A stretch of 57,488 bases of DNA from JAUMBM01 sp964441755 (GTDB lineage Bacteria; Bacteroidota; Bacteroidia; Chitinophagales; Saprospiraceae). The position numbers were made by a program, and so were the translations under genes. The DNA is taken from positions 1-57,488 of the forward strand of contig CAYTVG010000022.1 of assembly GCA_964441755.1 (NCBI GenBank), given 5' to 3'. The notes under the pieces were generated by a model. That model was given only the letters and a program-made list of their open reading frames with translations, made no database searches and was not told the origin of the DNA. How positions within the stretch are numbered: the stretch's first letter is position 1; every line of letters begins with the position of its first letter. Below, in pieces: positions 9,187 to 16,662 of this stretch.

Positions 9187-9978
9187 TCAATGGCTAAATT
9201 CATCAGGCCGCCATTGTAACTTAGGCGGGCGACCCGAGAAGGTCTTAAAATCTCGAATAAGATGCGCCTGGTCGTAGTAGCCGTGGTCTCCCACAAAGTG
9301 TCGCCAGTTGAATTGCCCTGCCTGCAGGCAGTAGTGCGTATACCCAAACCGCTTGAGGCGCGCATAAAACTTGGGGCTGACGCCTACGCGCTCTTTGAAT
9401 AGACGGCGCAGGTGGCGCGCACTTACGTGGAACCTGGTTGTCAATGCCTCCATAGATAGCAATCCGCGCTGCTCAAGGATATGATTGGCAAGCTGGTCAG
9501 CCGTTTGTATCGCTGGCTGCCGATGGCCAAAGTAGTTGATAAAAAACTGATTGACGAGGTCTATTTTTTTATGAGCCCCTTCAGCAGCGGCCAATTGCGC
9601 GCAAAAATCGTCCATCTCCCTGCCTGCCCATTCACTCGCATTCAACCGCTGGTCGTTCAGCTCCTCTAAGGGAGGTAGGCGAAAACTATCGAGAAAGGCT
9701 GCGGCACGGAAAATCACGCCCAAACTGCCAACTCGCCCCCGGAGACTGATTGTAAACGGTTCAGTAGAAACGCCTGAAAAAAAGGCTGTCGGTAGTAGTT
9801 CTTGTGTATAATGGACATTGCTTAACTGATAGCGGTCACCATAATTGAAAACCAGCGCACAGGAAGGATTTGCCAGTCCGGGTACGTCCAAAACGGAATC
9901 ACCACCGGTATATTCCAATATGTAGAACCAATGGATATAGGGCCGTAAAACAGGAAGGGGTAGGTATTTTTGGTAGAA
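9187..9978 (-). CDS. AraC family transcriptional regulator
   Basis: The C-terminal 100 residues form an AraC/XylS double helix-turn-helix, with MEALTTRFHVSARHLRRLF as the first recognition unit and DQAHLIRDFKTFSG as the second. The N-terminal domain (YLPLPVLRPYIHWFYILEY) resembles the sensor domain of many Bacteroidota AraC proteins that sits before the HTH. I place the start at the ATG at 9978 (263 residues, MFYQKYLPLP) because the upstream 26 codons of the open frame look non-coding. It is followed at 24 nt by the SnoaL-like gene. The ligand is unknown. Confidence 0.88.
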   Translation of the reverse strand, partial: FYQKYLPLPVLRPYIHWFYILEYTGGDSVLDVPGLANPSCALVFNYGDRYQLSNVHYTQELLPTAFFSGVSTEPFTISLRGRVGSLGVIFRAAAFLDSFRLPPLEELNDQRLNASEWAGREMDDFCAQLAAAEGAHKKIDLVNQFFINYFGHRQPAIQTADQLANHILEQRGLLSMEALTTRFHVSARHLRRLFKERVGVSPKFYARLKRFGYTHYCLQAGQFNWRHFVGDHGYYDQAHLIRDFKTFSGRPPKLQWRPDEFSH

Positions 9979-10095
9979 CATTGGATACAATGGTGCTTTG
10001 AAAGAAAAAAAATCGCCAACCCAAAAGCAATGTAATGCTTTTTTCCTGATTATCAAATAGCAAGTGTGTTAATTTCTGAAAATCAAGAGGCTATT

Positions 10096-10124
10096 CTTCC
10101 GCGCTGCACAGAACAGCGCGGAAG
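10096..10124. repeat. Perfect 11-bp hairpin between araC-like and cys genes
   Basis: Arms 10096-10106 (cttccgcgctg) and 10114-10124 pair perfectly around a 7-nt loop. No T tract follows on either strand, so it is not a textbook terminator. It could be a transcript 3' end or stabilising hairpin for the cys operon, or a protein-binding palindrome upstream of the AraC gene. Confidence 0.6.
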
Positions 10125-10174
10125 TTGCCACACATCACTCATGCCAGATAGGCATGATACCCACGCTCGATGCT

Positions 10175-10294
10175 TTACTGTTTACGGGCTTCAACCCCGA
10201 GAGGAGGCTGCCCGCCCGGTTCATTTTTGTTGCAGGTAGGAGAGGTTAACAGTACTATGGTGAAAATCAGTGAGACGAGACAGTAGGTTCGCAT
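10175..10294 (-). CDS. Predicted 39-residue secreted or lipoprotein-like peptide
   Basis: ATG at 10292-10294 opens a 39-codon frame ending at TAA (10175-10177). The product begins with a hydrophobic signal-like segment (CLVSLIFTIVLLTSPT) followed by CNKNEPGGQPPLG. Cys21 could be a lipidation site, although the preceding TSPT is not an ideal lipobox. The remainder is short, Pro/Gly-rich and charged, as in many tiny Bacteroidota lipoprotein-like peptides. It lies 109 nt after cysN and 196 nt before the AraC gene, directly behind a large inverted repeat. No function is recognised. It may be a real small gene or chance. Confidence 0.45.
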   Translation of the reverse strand: MRTYCLVSLIFTIVLLTSPTCNKNEPGGQPPLGVEARKQ

Positions 10295-10296
10295 GG

Positions 10297-10353
10297 CATA
10301 CTTTTGATGGACAGCCAATGGCGCAGGACCATTGTACCGCCATCAAAAGTATG
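10297..10353. repeat. 14-bp inverted repeat with inner stem upstream of the small ORF
   Basis: Arms 10297-10310 (catacttttgatgg) and 10340-10353 are perfect complements. An inner stem pairs 10316-10321 with 10329-10334. On the minus strand the structure ends 2 nt before the ATG of the 39-codon ORF. Each arm also contains TACTTTTG, a match to the Bacteroidota -7 element TAnnTTTG, one facing each way. It could be a promoter/operator pair or a leader RNA structure. Confidence 0.7.
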
Positions 10354-10403
10354 GGCTCTGTAGTGGGTAGTATTGTAAAAAAAGGACATTTTGCGTATGC
10401 AGC

Positions 10404-11660
10404 TCATTGAATAAACCCGACACTCAGGGTGTCATGGCTGTTTTCATCAATCAGGATGAATGAACCGTTGGATCGGTGAAGGTTGTAGGGATCGCAGTGT
10501 ATAGGTTTGCTCAGTCTGAGTACCACCCTGCCAATATCATTGAGCAAGAGGGTATCGGTGGGCTCTTCACCTGAGAAATCGGTATAGATACGTGCTTCGA
10601 TGCTTTCAATTTTTGCTAGTACGCGATGCACCCCGTGCTGCAGGCAGCATTTGTCGCCTACCCTCAGGGGGCGGCTGTTGACCTGGCAGAGGGTAGCCGT
10701 CAGGGATTTCAGCGACTGTGGCAATGCAGCTGTTTTGACGATCATATCTCCCCGGCTGATATCAGCTTCGTCAGCCAGTTCAATCGTGATGGAATTGCCC
10801 GGCGCCGCCTGTTGATAGCTTTCGTTGTAAAAGTGGATAGATCGAATGCTGGTCCTCACCTGGGAGGGTAGTAGCGTGACTTCGTCACCAACACTGAGCG
10901 GCCCTCCGTACAGCATACCTGCAAAAGCCCGAAAATCGTGGAAAGCGGCTGTCCGGGGTCGTATGACGTACTGTACAGGGAATCTGGGGGGCAGCTCCTG
11001 CTCTTCATTGTCGATGTCCAGACTCTCCAGATGCTCCAGCAGGTGCGGACCCGGGTACCAGGGCATATTGACCGAGTGCTGTGCAATGTTGTCCCCCAGC
11101 AAGGCAGCTAGGGGTATGTAGGTCACGGCAGTCGTATCAAAATCACTGCCGGCGACAAGCCGCTCAAAGGTCTGTCGAATATTTGTGAAGGCACGTTCAT
11201 CATAGCCTGCCAGATCCATCTTATTGACAGCCACCACCACATGACGCATTTTCAGCAGGTTGCTGATAAAAAAATGCCTGCGCGTTTGTTCAGTCACACC
11301 TTTGCGTACATCGATCAGAATGATGGCCACATCGGAAGTCGATGCACCTGTAACCATGTTACGCGTGTATTCCGCATGGCCCGGGGTATCGGCTATGATA
11401 AAGTTGGTACGCTGAGTATTAAAATAAATGTGGGCCACGTCGATGGTGATGCCCTGTTCCCGCTCGGCCACAAGGCCATCGGTTGCCAGCGAAAAATCGA
11501 GGTAATCAAAACCGCGCTGTCGGCTGCTGCGCTCAATGGCCTCGAGCTTGTCAGTCGTAAGTGAGCGCGTGTCATATAGCAGCCTGCCGATGAGGGTGCT
11601 TTTGCCGTCATCGACAGATCCGGCCGTGGCCAGCTTGATAAGTTTTCGGTTAGTTGTCAT
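10404..11660 (-). CDS. cysN: Sulfate adenylyltransferase subunit 1 (GTPase)
   Basis: The 418-residue protein is the GTPase subunit of ATP sulfurylase, which couples GTP hydrolysis to formation of adenosine phosphosulfate from sulfate and ATP. G-box motifs are all present: GSVDDGKS (residues 14-21), DTPGHAEY (91-98) and NKMD (146-149). They are followed by two EF-Tu-like beta-barrel domains. There is no fused APS kinase (CysC) at the C-terminus. It is the fourth cys-operon gene, 54 nt after cysD, and probably forms the heterodimer with that product. The length agrees with unfused CysN proteins. Confidence 0.95.
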   Translation of the reverse strand: MTTNRKLIKLATAGSVDDGKSTLIGRLLYDTRSLTTDKLEAIERSSRQRGFDYLDFSLATDGLVAEREQGITIDVAHIYFNTQRTNFIIADTPGHAEYTRNMVTGASTSDVAIILIDVRKGVTEQTRRHFFISNLLKMRHVVVAVNKMDLAGYDERAFTNIRQTFERLVAGSDFDTTAVTYIPLAALLGDNIAQHSVNMPWYPGPHLLEHLESLDIDNEEQELPPRFPVQYVIRPRTAAFHDFRAFAGMLYGGPLSVGDEVTLLPSQVRTSIRSIHFYNESYQQAAPGNSITIELADEADISRGDMIVKTAALPQSLKSLTATLCQVNSRPLRVGDKCCLQHGVHRVLAKIESIEARIYTDFSGEEPTDTLLLNDIGRVVLRLSKPIHCDPYNLHRSNGSFILIDENSHDTLSVGFIQ

Positions 11661-11714
11661 GCTTGTGGCAGGGGATTTTATGAAACACAGGACTGTATAC
11701 TTGTGCAGGCTGCA

Positions 11715-12614
11715 TCAGAAATAGCCAACTTTTTTGCGCTTTTCCATGGCAGCTTCCGACCGCTTGTCATCGATGCGGGCTCCCCGTTCGGAAAGGGTCG
11801 ATGCCCTGATTTCAGCGACCACGGCCTCGAGAGTATCGGCTTCCGATAGCACGGCAGCGGTACAGGTCATGTCGCCTACAGTGCGGAAGCGGACCATCCG
11901 CTCCTCTACCCGCTCATAGGGTTCCCGGAAAACATGCTCATTGGCCGTCCATACCATACCGTCGCGGAAGAACACCTGCCGCTTATGGGCAAAGTAGATG
12001 GAGGGGATGCTGATTTGCTCGGCCATGATGTACTCCCATACGTCCAGTTCCGTCCAATTGGAGATGGGGAACGCGCGAACATGTTGCCCCGGCTGAATAC
12101 GGCCATTGAGCATATCAAAAAATTCCGGTCGCTGGTTTTTTTCATCCCACTGCCCAAAGTCATCCCTTACCGAGAAAATACGTTCTTTCGCTCTGGCCTT
12201 TTCTTCATCACGTCGCGCCCCGCCGATGCAGACATCAAAACGAAATTCTTCGATAGCATCGAGCAAGGTGACCGTCTGCAGGCTGTTGCGACTGGCATAG
12301 CGACCTTTTTCTTCCTGCACTTTGCCCTGGTTGATGCTGTCCTGTACCTTGCGTACGATGAGCTCCAGCCCCAGCTCGGCCACGAGCGCATCCCGGAATG
12401 CCAGCGTCTCGGGAAAGTTGTGGCCCGTATCGATGTGTAGCAAGGGAAAAGGGATGCGAGCCGGATAAAAAGCTTTTTGCGCCAGCCGAACCAGGGTGAT
12501 GGAATCTTTTCCGCCGGAAAACAGCAGCACGGGCCGCTCAAACTGGGCAGCCACCTCCCGCAGGATATGTACTGAGGCAGCTTCTTTGGGGTTACTCACT
12601 AGTCGTTGTTGCAT
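11715..12614 (-). CDS. cysD: Sulfate adenylyltransferase subunit 2
   Basis: This is the catalytic subunit of ATP sulfurylase. The PP-loop SGGKDS lies in LLFSGGKDSITLVRLAQKAF, and HIDTGHNFPETLAFRD and GGARRDEEKARAKERIFS are family signatures. The end VERRKKVGYF-type tail (MEKRKKVGYF) is typical. I chose the ATG at 12614 (299 residues, MQQRLVSNPKEAASVHILRE) because it lines up with the family N-terminus and sits 7 nt after the cysH stop. A GTG at 12641 would overlap cysH and add nine residues. The longer open frame back to 12722 is inside cysH and unlikely. It is co-transcribed with cysH and cysN. Confidence 0.95.
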   Translation of the reverse strand: MQQRLVSNPKEAASVHILREVAAQFERPVLLFSGGKDSITLVRLAQKAFYPARIPFPLLHIDTGHNFPETLAFRDALVAELGLELIVRKVQDSINQGKVQEEKGRYASRNSLQTVTLLDAIEEFRFDVCIGGARRDEEKARAKERIFSVRDDFGQWDEKNQRPEFFDMLNGRIQPGQHVRAFPISNWTELDVWEYIMAEQISIPSIYFAHKRQVFFRDGMVWTANEHVFREPYERVEERMVRFRTVGDMTCTAAVLSEADTLEAVVAEIRASTLSERGARIDDKRSEAAMEKRKKVGYF

Positions 12615-12621
12615 GAATAGC

Positions 12622-13326
12622 TCATTTTGAATGTAGTCCACATTCTTTTTTCGAATCTTCCCACCACCAGCGCCCGGCACGGGCATCCTCGCCAGGCTGT
12701 ATGGCACGCGTGCAGGGAGCACAACCTATGCTGACAAATCCCTGTTGGTGCAGTGGATTACAGGGTATGCGATGTGCTTCAATATAGGCAAGCAATTGCT
12801 CATAAGTCCAGTGAATCAGCGGATTGTATTTGATGATTTGATACGTGCTGTCCCATTCAATCTTTTCCATAGCCGCCCGATTGGGGCTTTGTTCCGCCCG
12901 TAAGCCCGTAATCCACACAGAATGCCCGGCAAGGGCGCGCTGCAAGGGCTCTATTTTTCGCACATAACAGCACGACTTGCGTTGCGCTACAGACTCGTAA
13001 AAGCCATTGATGCCATGCTGTGCTACCCAGGATTCAACAGCGGCACGCTCGGGATAGTACAACTGTATCCGCAGCTTGTAGCGGCTCTCTGTACGTGCCA
13101 GCAGGTCGAGGGTTTGGGGGAAAAGTCTGCCCGTGTCAAGGGTGAAAATGCTCACGGGCAGCTGAAGCTGCGCAATAAGGTGAGTGATGACCTGGTCTTC
13201 CTGTCCCAGAGAAGTTGAAAAAACAAGCCTGCCGGGATATAGATCCGTGAGTACGCGCAACTCTTCTGCAATGTCCATACCCGCTGCCAGGAGGGGTAGC
13301 TCAGGCGTATTCGTTGAGGTTGGCAT
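12622..13326 (-). CDS. cysH: Adenylyl-sulfate (APS) reductase, assimilatory
   Basis: The 234-residue protein belongs to the CysH family that reduces APS or PAPS to sulfite with thioredoxin. The PP-loop region reads FSTSLGQEDQVITHL, and TLDTGRLFPQT follows. The two Cys pairs needed for a [4Fe-4S] cluster are present (Cys119-Cys120 and Cys202-x-x-Cys205), and the catalytic tail ECGLH contains Cys229. The cluster cysteines indicate use of APS rather than PAPS, consistent with no cysC gene nearby. The start at 13326 overlaps the DUF2061 gene by 26 nt; an internal ATG at 13278 (MDIAEELRVL) would avoid the overlap and is a real alternative. Confidence 0.94.
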   Translation of the reverse strand: MPTSTNTPELPLLAAGMDIAEELRVLTDLYPGRLVFSTSLGQEDQVITHLIAQLQLPVSIFTLDTGRLFPQTLDLLARTESRYKLRIQLYYPERAAVESWVAQHGINGFYESVAQRKSCCYVRKIEPLQRALAGHSVWITGLRAEQSPNRAAMEKIEWDSTYQIIKYNPLIHWTYEQLLAYIEAHRIPCNPLHQQGFVSIGCAPCTRAIQPGEDARAGRWWWEDSKKECGLHSK

Positions 13327-13573
13327 CGTTGTTGCTTTTGGTCGCAGCCTCCCAGGCGCGCTCGTGAAGGTAGTAAAGGGCTATTTTGGTCATCACTTCA
13401 ATAGAGCCGATCGATACCGCCATGACCAATTTGCCGGTGACGAAGTAGGAGATTAGCATGGTGTCAATGGTGCCCACAATCCGCCAGGATATTGACTTGA
13501 TCAGGCTTTTCGCGTTGCTGTCTTGCCCGCGTCGATTGACGAACCAACGCTTTATGGGACGGTCTAGTAGCAT
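13301..13573 (-). CDS. DUF2061 small membrane protein
   Basis: The product (90 residues from ATG at 13573, MLLDRPIKRW) carries the DUF2061 core SLIKSISWRIVGTIDTMLIS followed by a second hydrophobic segment and the ending EVMTKIALYYLHERAW. Two membrane spans are expected. DUF2061 proteins are repeatedly found next to or fused with sulfate-assimilation enzymes, but their role is unknown. Here the gene is the first of the cys operon and overlaps cysH. A TTG at 13597 is in frame, but it overlaps the predicted -7 element, so I prefer the ATG. Confidence 0.88.
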   Translation of the reverse strand: MLLDRPIKRWFVNRRGQDSNAKSLIKSISWRIVGTIDTMLISYFVTGKLVMAVSIGSIEVMTKIALYYLHERAWEAATKSNNDANLNEYA

Positions 13574-13594
13574 AGCTTGTGCATTTTTCGGATG

Positions 13595-13602
13595 CAAAAC
13601 TA
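13595..13602 (-). promoter_or_regulatory. Putative -7 element of the cys operon
   Basis: The minus strand reads TAGTTTTG, an exact match to the Bacteroidota -7 consensus TAnnTTTG, 21 nt before the DUF2061 ATG and just downstream of the arsM terminator. The preceding sequence is very AT-rich, but I see no clear TTG -33 box. Confidence 0.45.
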
Positions 13603-13636
13603 TATAAAATCTATATAATTGGTATGTTTTTTATGT

Positions 13637-13671
13637 AAAAAAATAGCTGCCGCTGCGGCAGCTATTTTTTT
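13637..13671. terminator. Terminator after arsM, symmetric
   Basis: A perfect 16-bp stem (13637-13652 with 13656-13671) with a 3-nt loop has A7 at one foot and T7 at the other, so it can act in both directions. It starts at the arsM stop codon (TAA at 13670-13672), overlapping it, and isolates the arsenic unit from the cys operon. Confidence 0.9.
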
Positions 13672-14554
13672 AGCAGCATCCACCCCCGCAACAGCTGCCG
13701 CCATCGGCGGCGAGCAGATCAAATGCAGGTTGAATATTTCCGCCAGGCTTTTCTGCATAGACCGTGACGCTAAAGATACCCGTTTCGCGGGCAGCGAAAT
13801 CCCGGATTTGGTCGGCATTGAGGTAGCGCTCCAATATATCATCGGGCAGCAGGATGGTTTTTTTCTTTTGGACGATGACATTTTGAAAACCAGCCTGTTC
13901 GATGATGCGAAGGTAGTCATTCATCTGTATGGCACCTGCCACACAGCCGGCATAGAGCTCAGCCTGGCTTTGGAGTTCGGCGGGCAGCTCGCCTACCAAT
14001 ACCACATCCGAAATACTGAAATGGCCACCAGGCTTAAGTACGCGAAAGATTTCGGCTACGACAGCCCGCTTGTCAGGTACCAGATTGAGTACACAGTTGC
14101 TGACAACCACGTCGGCCAGGTTATCGCTCACAGGCATATGCTCGATATCGCCTTCGCGAAACTCAACATTGTTGTAGCCCATCCGCTCAGCATTGGCGCG
14201 CGCTTTGCGAATCATATCGGGGGTAAAATCAATGCCAATGATTTTACCCTCGGGACCGGTTTCGTGGCGGGCCACAAAACAATCGTTGCCGGCACCGGAA
14301 CCGAGGTCGATGACGGTATCACCGCGCCGGATCTTAGCGTACTGCGTGGGCAACCCGCAGCCCAGTCCCAGATCCGCCTCGGCAGCATAGCCTGCCACTT
14401 CGGTGTAGTCATCCATCATGATGTTGTAGACCTTGTTGGATACCGGACCCGACCCGCAGCAGGAAGCTGCATTGTCGCTTTTGGGCTGATTGGCTATGGC
14501 TGCGTACTTCTCGCGCACCAGCTCTTTGAGTTGATCGGCTGCTTGATTTTTCAT
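13670..14554 (-). CDS. arsM: Arsenite S-adenosylmethyltransferase
   Basis: The 294-residue enzyme methylates As(III) using SAM. Motif I is DTVIDLGSGAGNDCFVARHE (about residues 79-98) and the acidic loop is IIGIDFTPDMI. The cysteines conserved in ArsM are present: Cys66 in GLGCGLP, Cys154 in SNCVLNL and Cys204 in AGCVAGA, with an N-terminal pair Cys32-Cys33. The C-terminus is a Cys-rich tail, GGSCCGGGCC. I place the start at 14554 because this ATG is 2 nt after the arsR stop; an upstream in-frame start at 14566 would overlap arsR. It is co-transcribed with arsR and ends at a strong terminator. Confidence 0.93.
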   Translation of the reverse strand: MKNQAADQLKELVREKYAAIANQPKSDNAASCCGSGPVSNKVYNIMMDDYTEVAGYAAEADLGLGCGLPTQYAKIRRGDTVIDLGSGAGNDCFVARHETGPEGKIIGIDFTPDMIRKARANAERMGYNNVEFREGDIEHMPVSDNLADVVVSNCVLNLVPDKRAVVAEIFRVLKPGGHFSISDVVLVGELPAELQSQAELYAGCVAGAIQMNDYLRIIEQAGFQNVIVQKKKTILLPDDILERYLNADQIRDFAARETGIFSVTVYAEKPGGNIQPAFDLLAADGGSCCGGGCC

Positions 14555-14556
14555 AC

Positions 14557-14886
14557 TTAGCAACATGTATCTGTTTGAGGAAAGGCAGCAAACAAGGCGG
14601 TGAAGGTTTCACCAATCTCTTGCCAGCGTACCGGATTGATGCAATAGTTGACAGAGGTGCCACTGATACTGCCCTGTATGATACCTATCTGTCGGAGCTC
14701 TTTCAGGTGCTGCGATATGGTTGGCTGTGCCAGCCCAATCTGTTCGCTCAGATCACCTGTAATGCAGCTTCGCGAAGCCAGCAGACAACGGATAATGGCT
14801 ATGCGCGCCGGATGCGCCAGCGCTTTGGCCATGGCGGCTATAGCCAGATCAGCTTCGTCGTGTAAGTCCGTACGGGTAACACCCAT
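14557..14886 (-). CDS. arsR: ArsR family metalloregulator
   Basis: The 109-residue repressor has the winged-helix core LAHPARIAIIRCLL...QIGLAQPTISQHLKELRQIGI. It probably represses its own operon until As(III) binds. The usual helix-3 ExCVCDL metal site is absent; the equivalent stretch is ASRSCITGDLSEQ with only Cys41. Other cysteines are Cys34, Cys82 and a terminal pair Cys108-Cys109, so arsenite may be bound by the C-terminal pair, as in some other ArsR types. It is followed at 2 nt by arsM. Metal specificity is inferred from this neighbour. Confidence 0.88.
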   Translation of the reverse strand: MGVTRTDLHDEADLAIAAMAKALAHPARIAIIRCLLASRSCITGDLSEQIGLAQPTISQHLKELRQIGIIQGSISGTSVNYCINPVRWQEIGETFTALFAAFPQTDTCC

Positions 14887-14970
14887 AGCAATGATTATTT
14901 TATTGCAATATTACGATAAATATAATTGAGATGCAATGGATCAATCTTTTTTATGTTGGATGCAAAAAAA

Positions 14971-15000
14971 ATACAAAGGTCTGTTAACGGACCTTTGTAT
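14971..15000. promoter_or_regulatory. 30-bp palindrome overlapping the promoter of the copper cluster
   Basis: Arms 14971-14981 (atacaaaggtc) and 14990-15000 are perfect complements around the near-palindromic centre tgttaacg. Its right arm contains the TTTG (14994-14997) that would serve as -33 box for the -7 element at 15016. It therefore looks like an operator. Read on the minus strand the hairpin is followed by eight T residues, so it may also terminate transcription heading towards arsR. Confidence 0.6.
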
Positions 15001-15023
15001 TGCCAGAGATATACGTACTTTTG
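14994..15023 (+). promoter_or_regulatory. Putative Bacteroidota promoter of the copper cluster
   Basis: TTTG at 14994-14997 is followed after 18 nt by TACTTTTG at 15016-15023, matching the TTTG/TAnnTTTG promoter. The ATG of the first gene is 44 nt downstream at 15068. Confidence 0.6.
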
Positions 15024-15067
15024 CGTTATCCTTGGTCGCGATTGCCGTTTCATGGCTCAGCCGCGTC

Positions 15068-15460
15068 ATGAAAATTCCTATGCGAGCGTTCATACCATCC
15101 ATATTGCTCATTCTTTTTGCCTGGCAGTTGCTGCTGAAGGCAGGCGTCTGGCTTTGGTACGGGTTTAATCGCAGTTATATTGCCAGTGAGCTTTGTGAAA
15201 ACAGAGACAAGCCTGCGCTTAAGTGCAACGGGCAGTGTGTATTGGCTAAGCGACTGCAGGCAGCTGAAGAAGAACGCCGTGACGCACAGGAGCGGCCACT
15301 CCGCATTATCGAAAAGATAGAACTTTCCCATTGTCTGCCTGTACAATTGTTGCAGCTGCCAGACTTCTCACAGGCTAGTACCCTACAGGGCGTTTGGCTT
15401 TCCTTGCAGCTACCTGTTTCAGACTACGCTTCCTCTCTGTTCCATCCTCCACAGGCTTAA
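15068..15460 (+). CDS. Small membrane protein with NRDKP/CNGxC motif
   Basis: The 130-residue product has one N-terminal membrane span (about residues 7-30) followed by YIASELCENRDKPALKCNGQ and a further Cys (Cys43, Cys53, Cys57). This Cys motif with NRDKP recurs in small uncharacterised Bacteroidota membrane proteins. Three cysteines within 15 residues suggest metal or redox chemistry. The remaining tail is charged, then amphipathic. I use ATG 15068 because it follows the predicted promoter; the open frame back to 14936 would span that promoter. It heads the MbnP/MbnH cluster. Function is not known. Confidence 0.75.
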   Translation: MKIPMRAFIPSILLILFAWQLLLKAGVWLWYGFNRSYIASELCENRDKPALKCNGQCVLAKRLQAAEEERRDAQERPLRIIEKIELSHCLPVQLLQLPDFSQASTLQGVWLSLQLPVSDYASSLFHPPQA

Positions 15461-15691
15461 CAACCTTCTTTTCTGTTGTAGGCGGCGATGTAATTGTCAG
15501 TACCGGTTCGGCATTTTTTTACAGGGTAAAAACCCTGTTCGCAGGTCTCACTTTCTCCTGCCTGGCAGGAACTGCCAGGCACCATCAATAAGTGAAAAAG
15601 GGCGAGAAAATACTTCTTTCTCTGCCTTGACAGAAATTCCCGAACAAGTTGCTGGCATTGTATCGCCCAATATTCACTTTAATTCACAGTC
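15461..15691 (+). other. Intergenic segment with two small hairpins
   Basis: No gene is seen between the small membrane protein and the barrel protein. A 6-bp palindromic stem (15521-15526 with 15533-15538) is followed by a perfect 10-bp hairpin (15559-15568 with 15572-15581, arm tgcctggcag, 3-nt loop). Neither has a following T tract, so they may be a processing or regulatory signal within the operon leader of the barrel gene. Confidence 0.5.
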
Positions 15692-16606
15692 ATGAAATCA
15701 TTGCTGACGGTGATTCTCGTATTGGGAATCGCCAGCGGCAGGGGACTTGCCTGTGACATTTGTGGCTGTGCCGTAGGAGGCAATTTTCTCGGGATACTGC
15801 CTGGGTTCAAGCAGCATTTTGCTGGTTTGCGGCTGCAGTCCCGGGCTTACCGCAGCACGCATCCGTCGCTTTTTGGCAACGGGCAGGCGTCGGGGTCGGA
15901 GGAAGGCTACTACACGGCTGAACTCTGGGGTCGCTGGTCGGCACGTCACAATGTACAGGTATTTGGTTTCCTGCCCTACCACCACTTCTCGCGTACGGAG
16001 GAGGGGGTAAATTACCATGCCCGCGGGCTTGGAGATGCCTCTTTGTTGCTCAGTTGGGTGCTACTGAACAGTGGCGATAGCAGTCGCCGGTCATTCAGGC
16101 ATGCACTGCAGCTGGGAGGAGGTGTCAAACTGCCCACAGGCAGTGCGCGGCTTCGTACGTCCGATGGATTGCGCCTTCCGCGCAATATGCAGCCGGGCAG
16201 TGGGTCTGTTGATTTTCCTGTCAATATCAGCTACACCCTCAGGTATCGCACGTTGGGTCTTGCAACAGAGGCCAATATGCGGTTCAATACAGCCGATGCG
16301 GATGCTTACCGCTTTGGATGGCGGTCGAGCCTGGCGGCACGACTTTTCTACTGGAAACAATTGCGCAACCATGCATTACTGCCTGCGGCTGGTTTTTTTT
16401 GGGAAAAAAATCTGGCAGACAGCTCCGCGGGTACGCCTGAGGAGTTTACGGGTGGGGAAGCGTTGTGGGCAAGCGCGGGATTTGATTATTTCCTGAACCG
16501 CTGGTCTTTTTCGGTCCTGTATCAACATCCGCTGGCAGCAACACTTGGTGAAGGGCTTATTCAGCCACTTCCCCGGGCTTCTGCAGGAATCAGTGTGTTT
16601 TTTTAA
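15692..16606 (+). CDS. Outer-membrane barrel protein with N-terminal CDICGC motif
   Basis: The 304-residue protein has a signal peptide (residues 1-20, ending GLA) and then CDICGCAVGGNFLGILPGF, a compact three-Cys motif placed at or near the mature N-terminus. The rest is a predicted beta-barrel, with repeated amphipathic strands, GGGVKLPTGS and the terminal aromatic ending SAGISVFF. It resembles uncharacterised transporter-like barrels of Bacteroidota. The Cys motif and the MbnP/MbnH neighbours suggest metal, probably copper, handling at the outer membrane. That role is inferred. It is 56 nt upstream of the MbnP-like gene. Confidence 0.8.
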   Translation: MKSLLTVILVLGIASGRGLACDICGCAVGGNFLGILPGFKQHFAGLRLQSRAYRSTHPSLFGNGQASGSEEGYYTAELWGRWSARHNVQVFGFLPYHHFSRTEEGVNYHARGLGDASLLLSWVLLNSGDSSRRSFRHALQLGGGVKLPTGSARLRTSDGLRLPRNMQPGSGSVDFPVNISYTLRYRTLGLATEANMRFNTADADAYRFGWRSSLAARLFYWKQLRNHALLPAAGFFWEKNLADSSAGTPEEFTGGEALWASAGFDYFLNRWSFSVLYQHPLAATLGEGLIQPLPRASAGISVFF

Positions 16607-16662
16607 TCAGCTTGGGGATGGGTACATCCTCTTATTATTTTGTTATCAAAAAATTCAATAAA

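Noticed and set aside
13619..14560. Plus-strand frame of 313 codons opposite arsM
   Set aside because: It lies antisense to a clear arsM gene with all catalytic cysteines and begins within the terminator.
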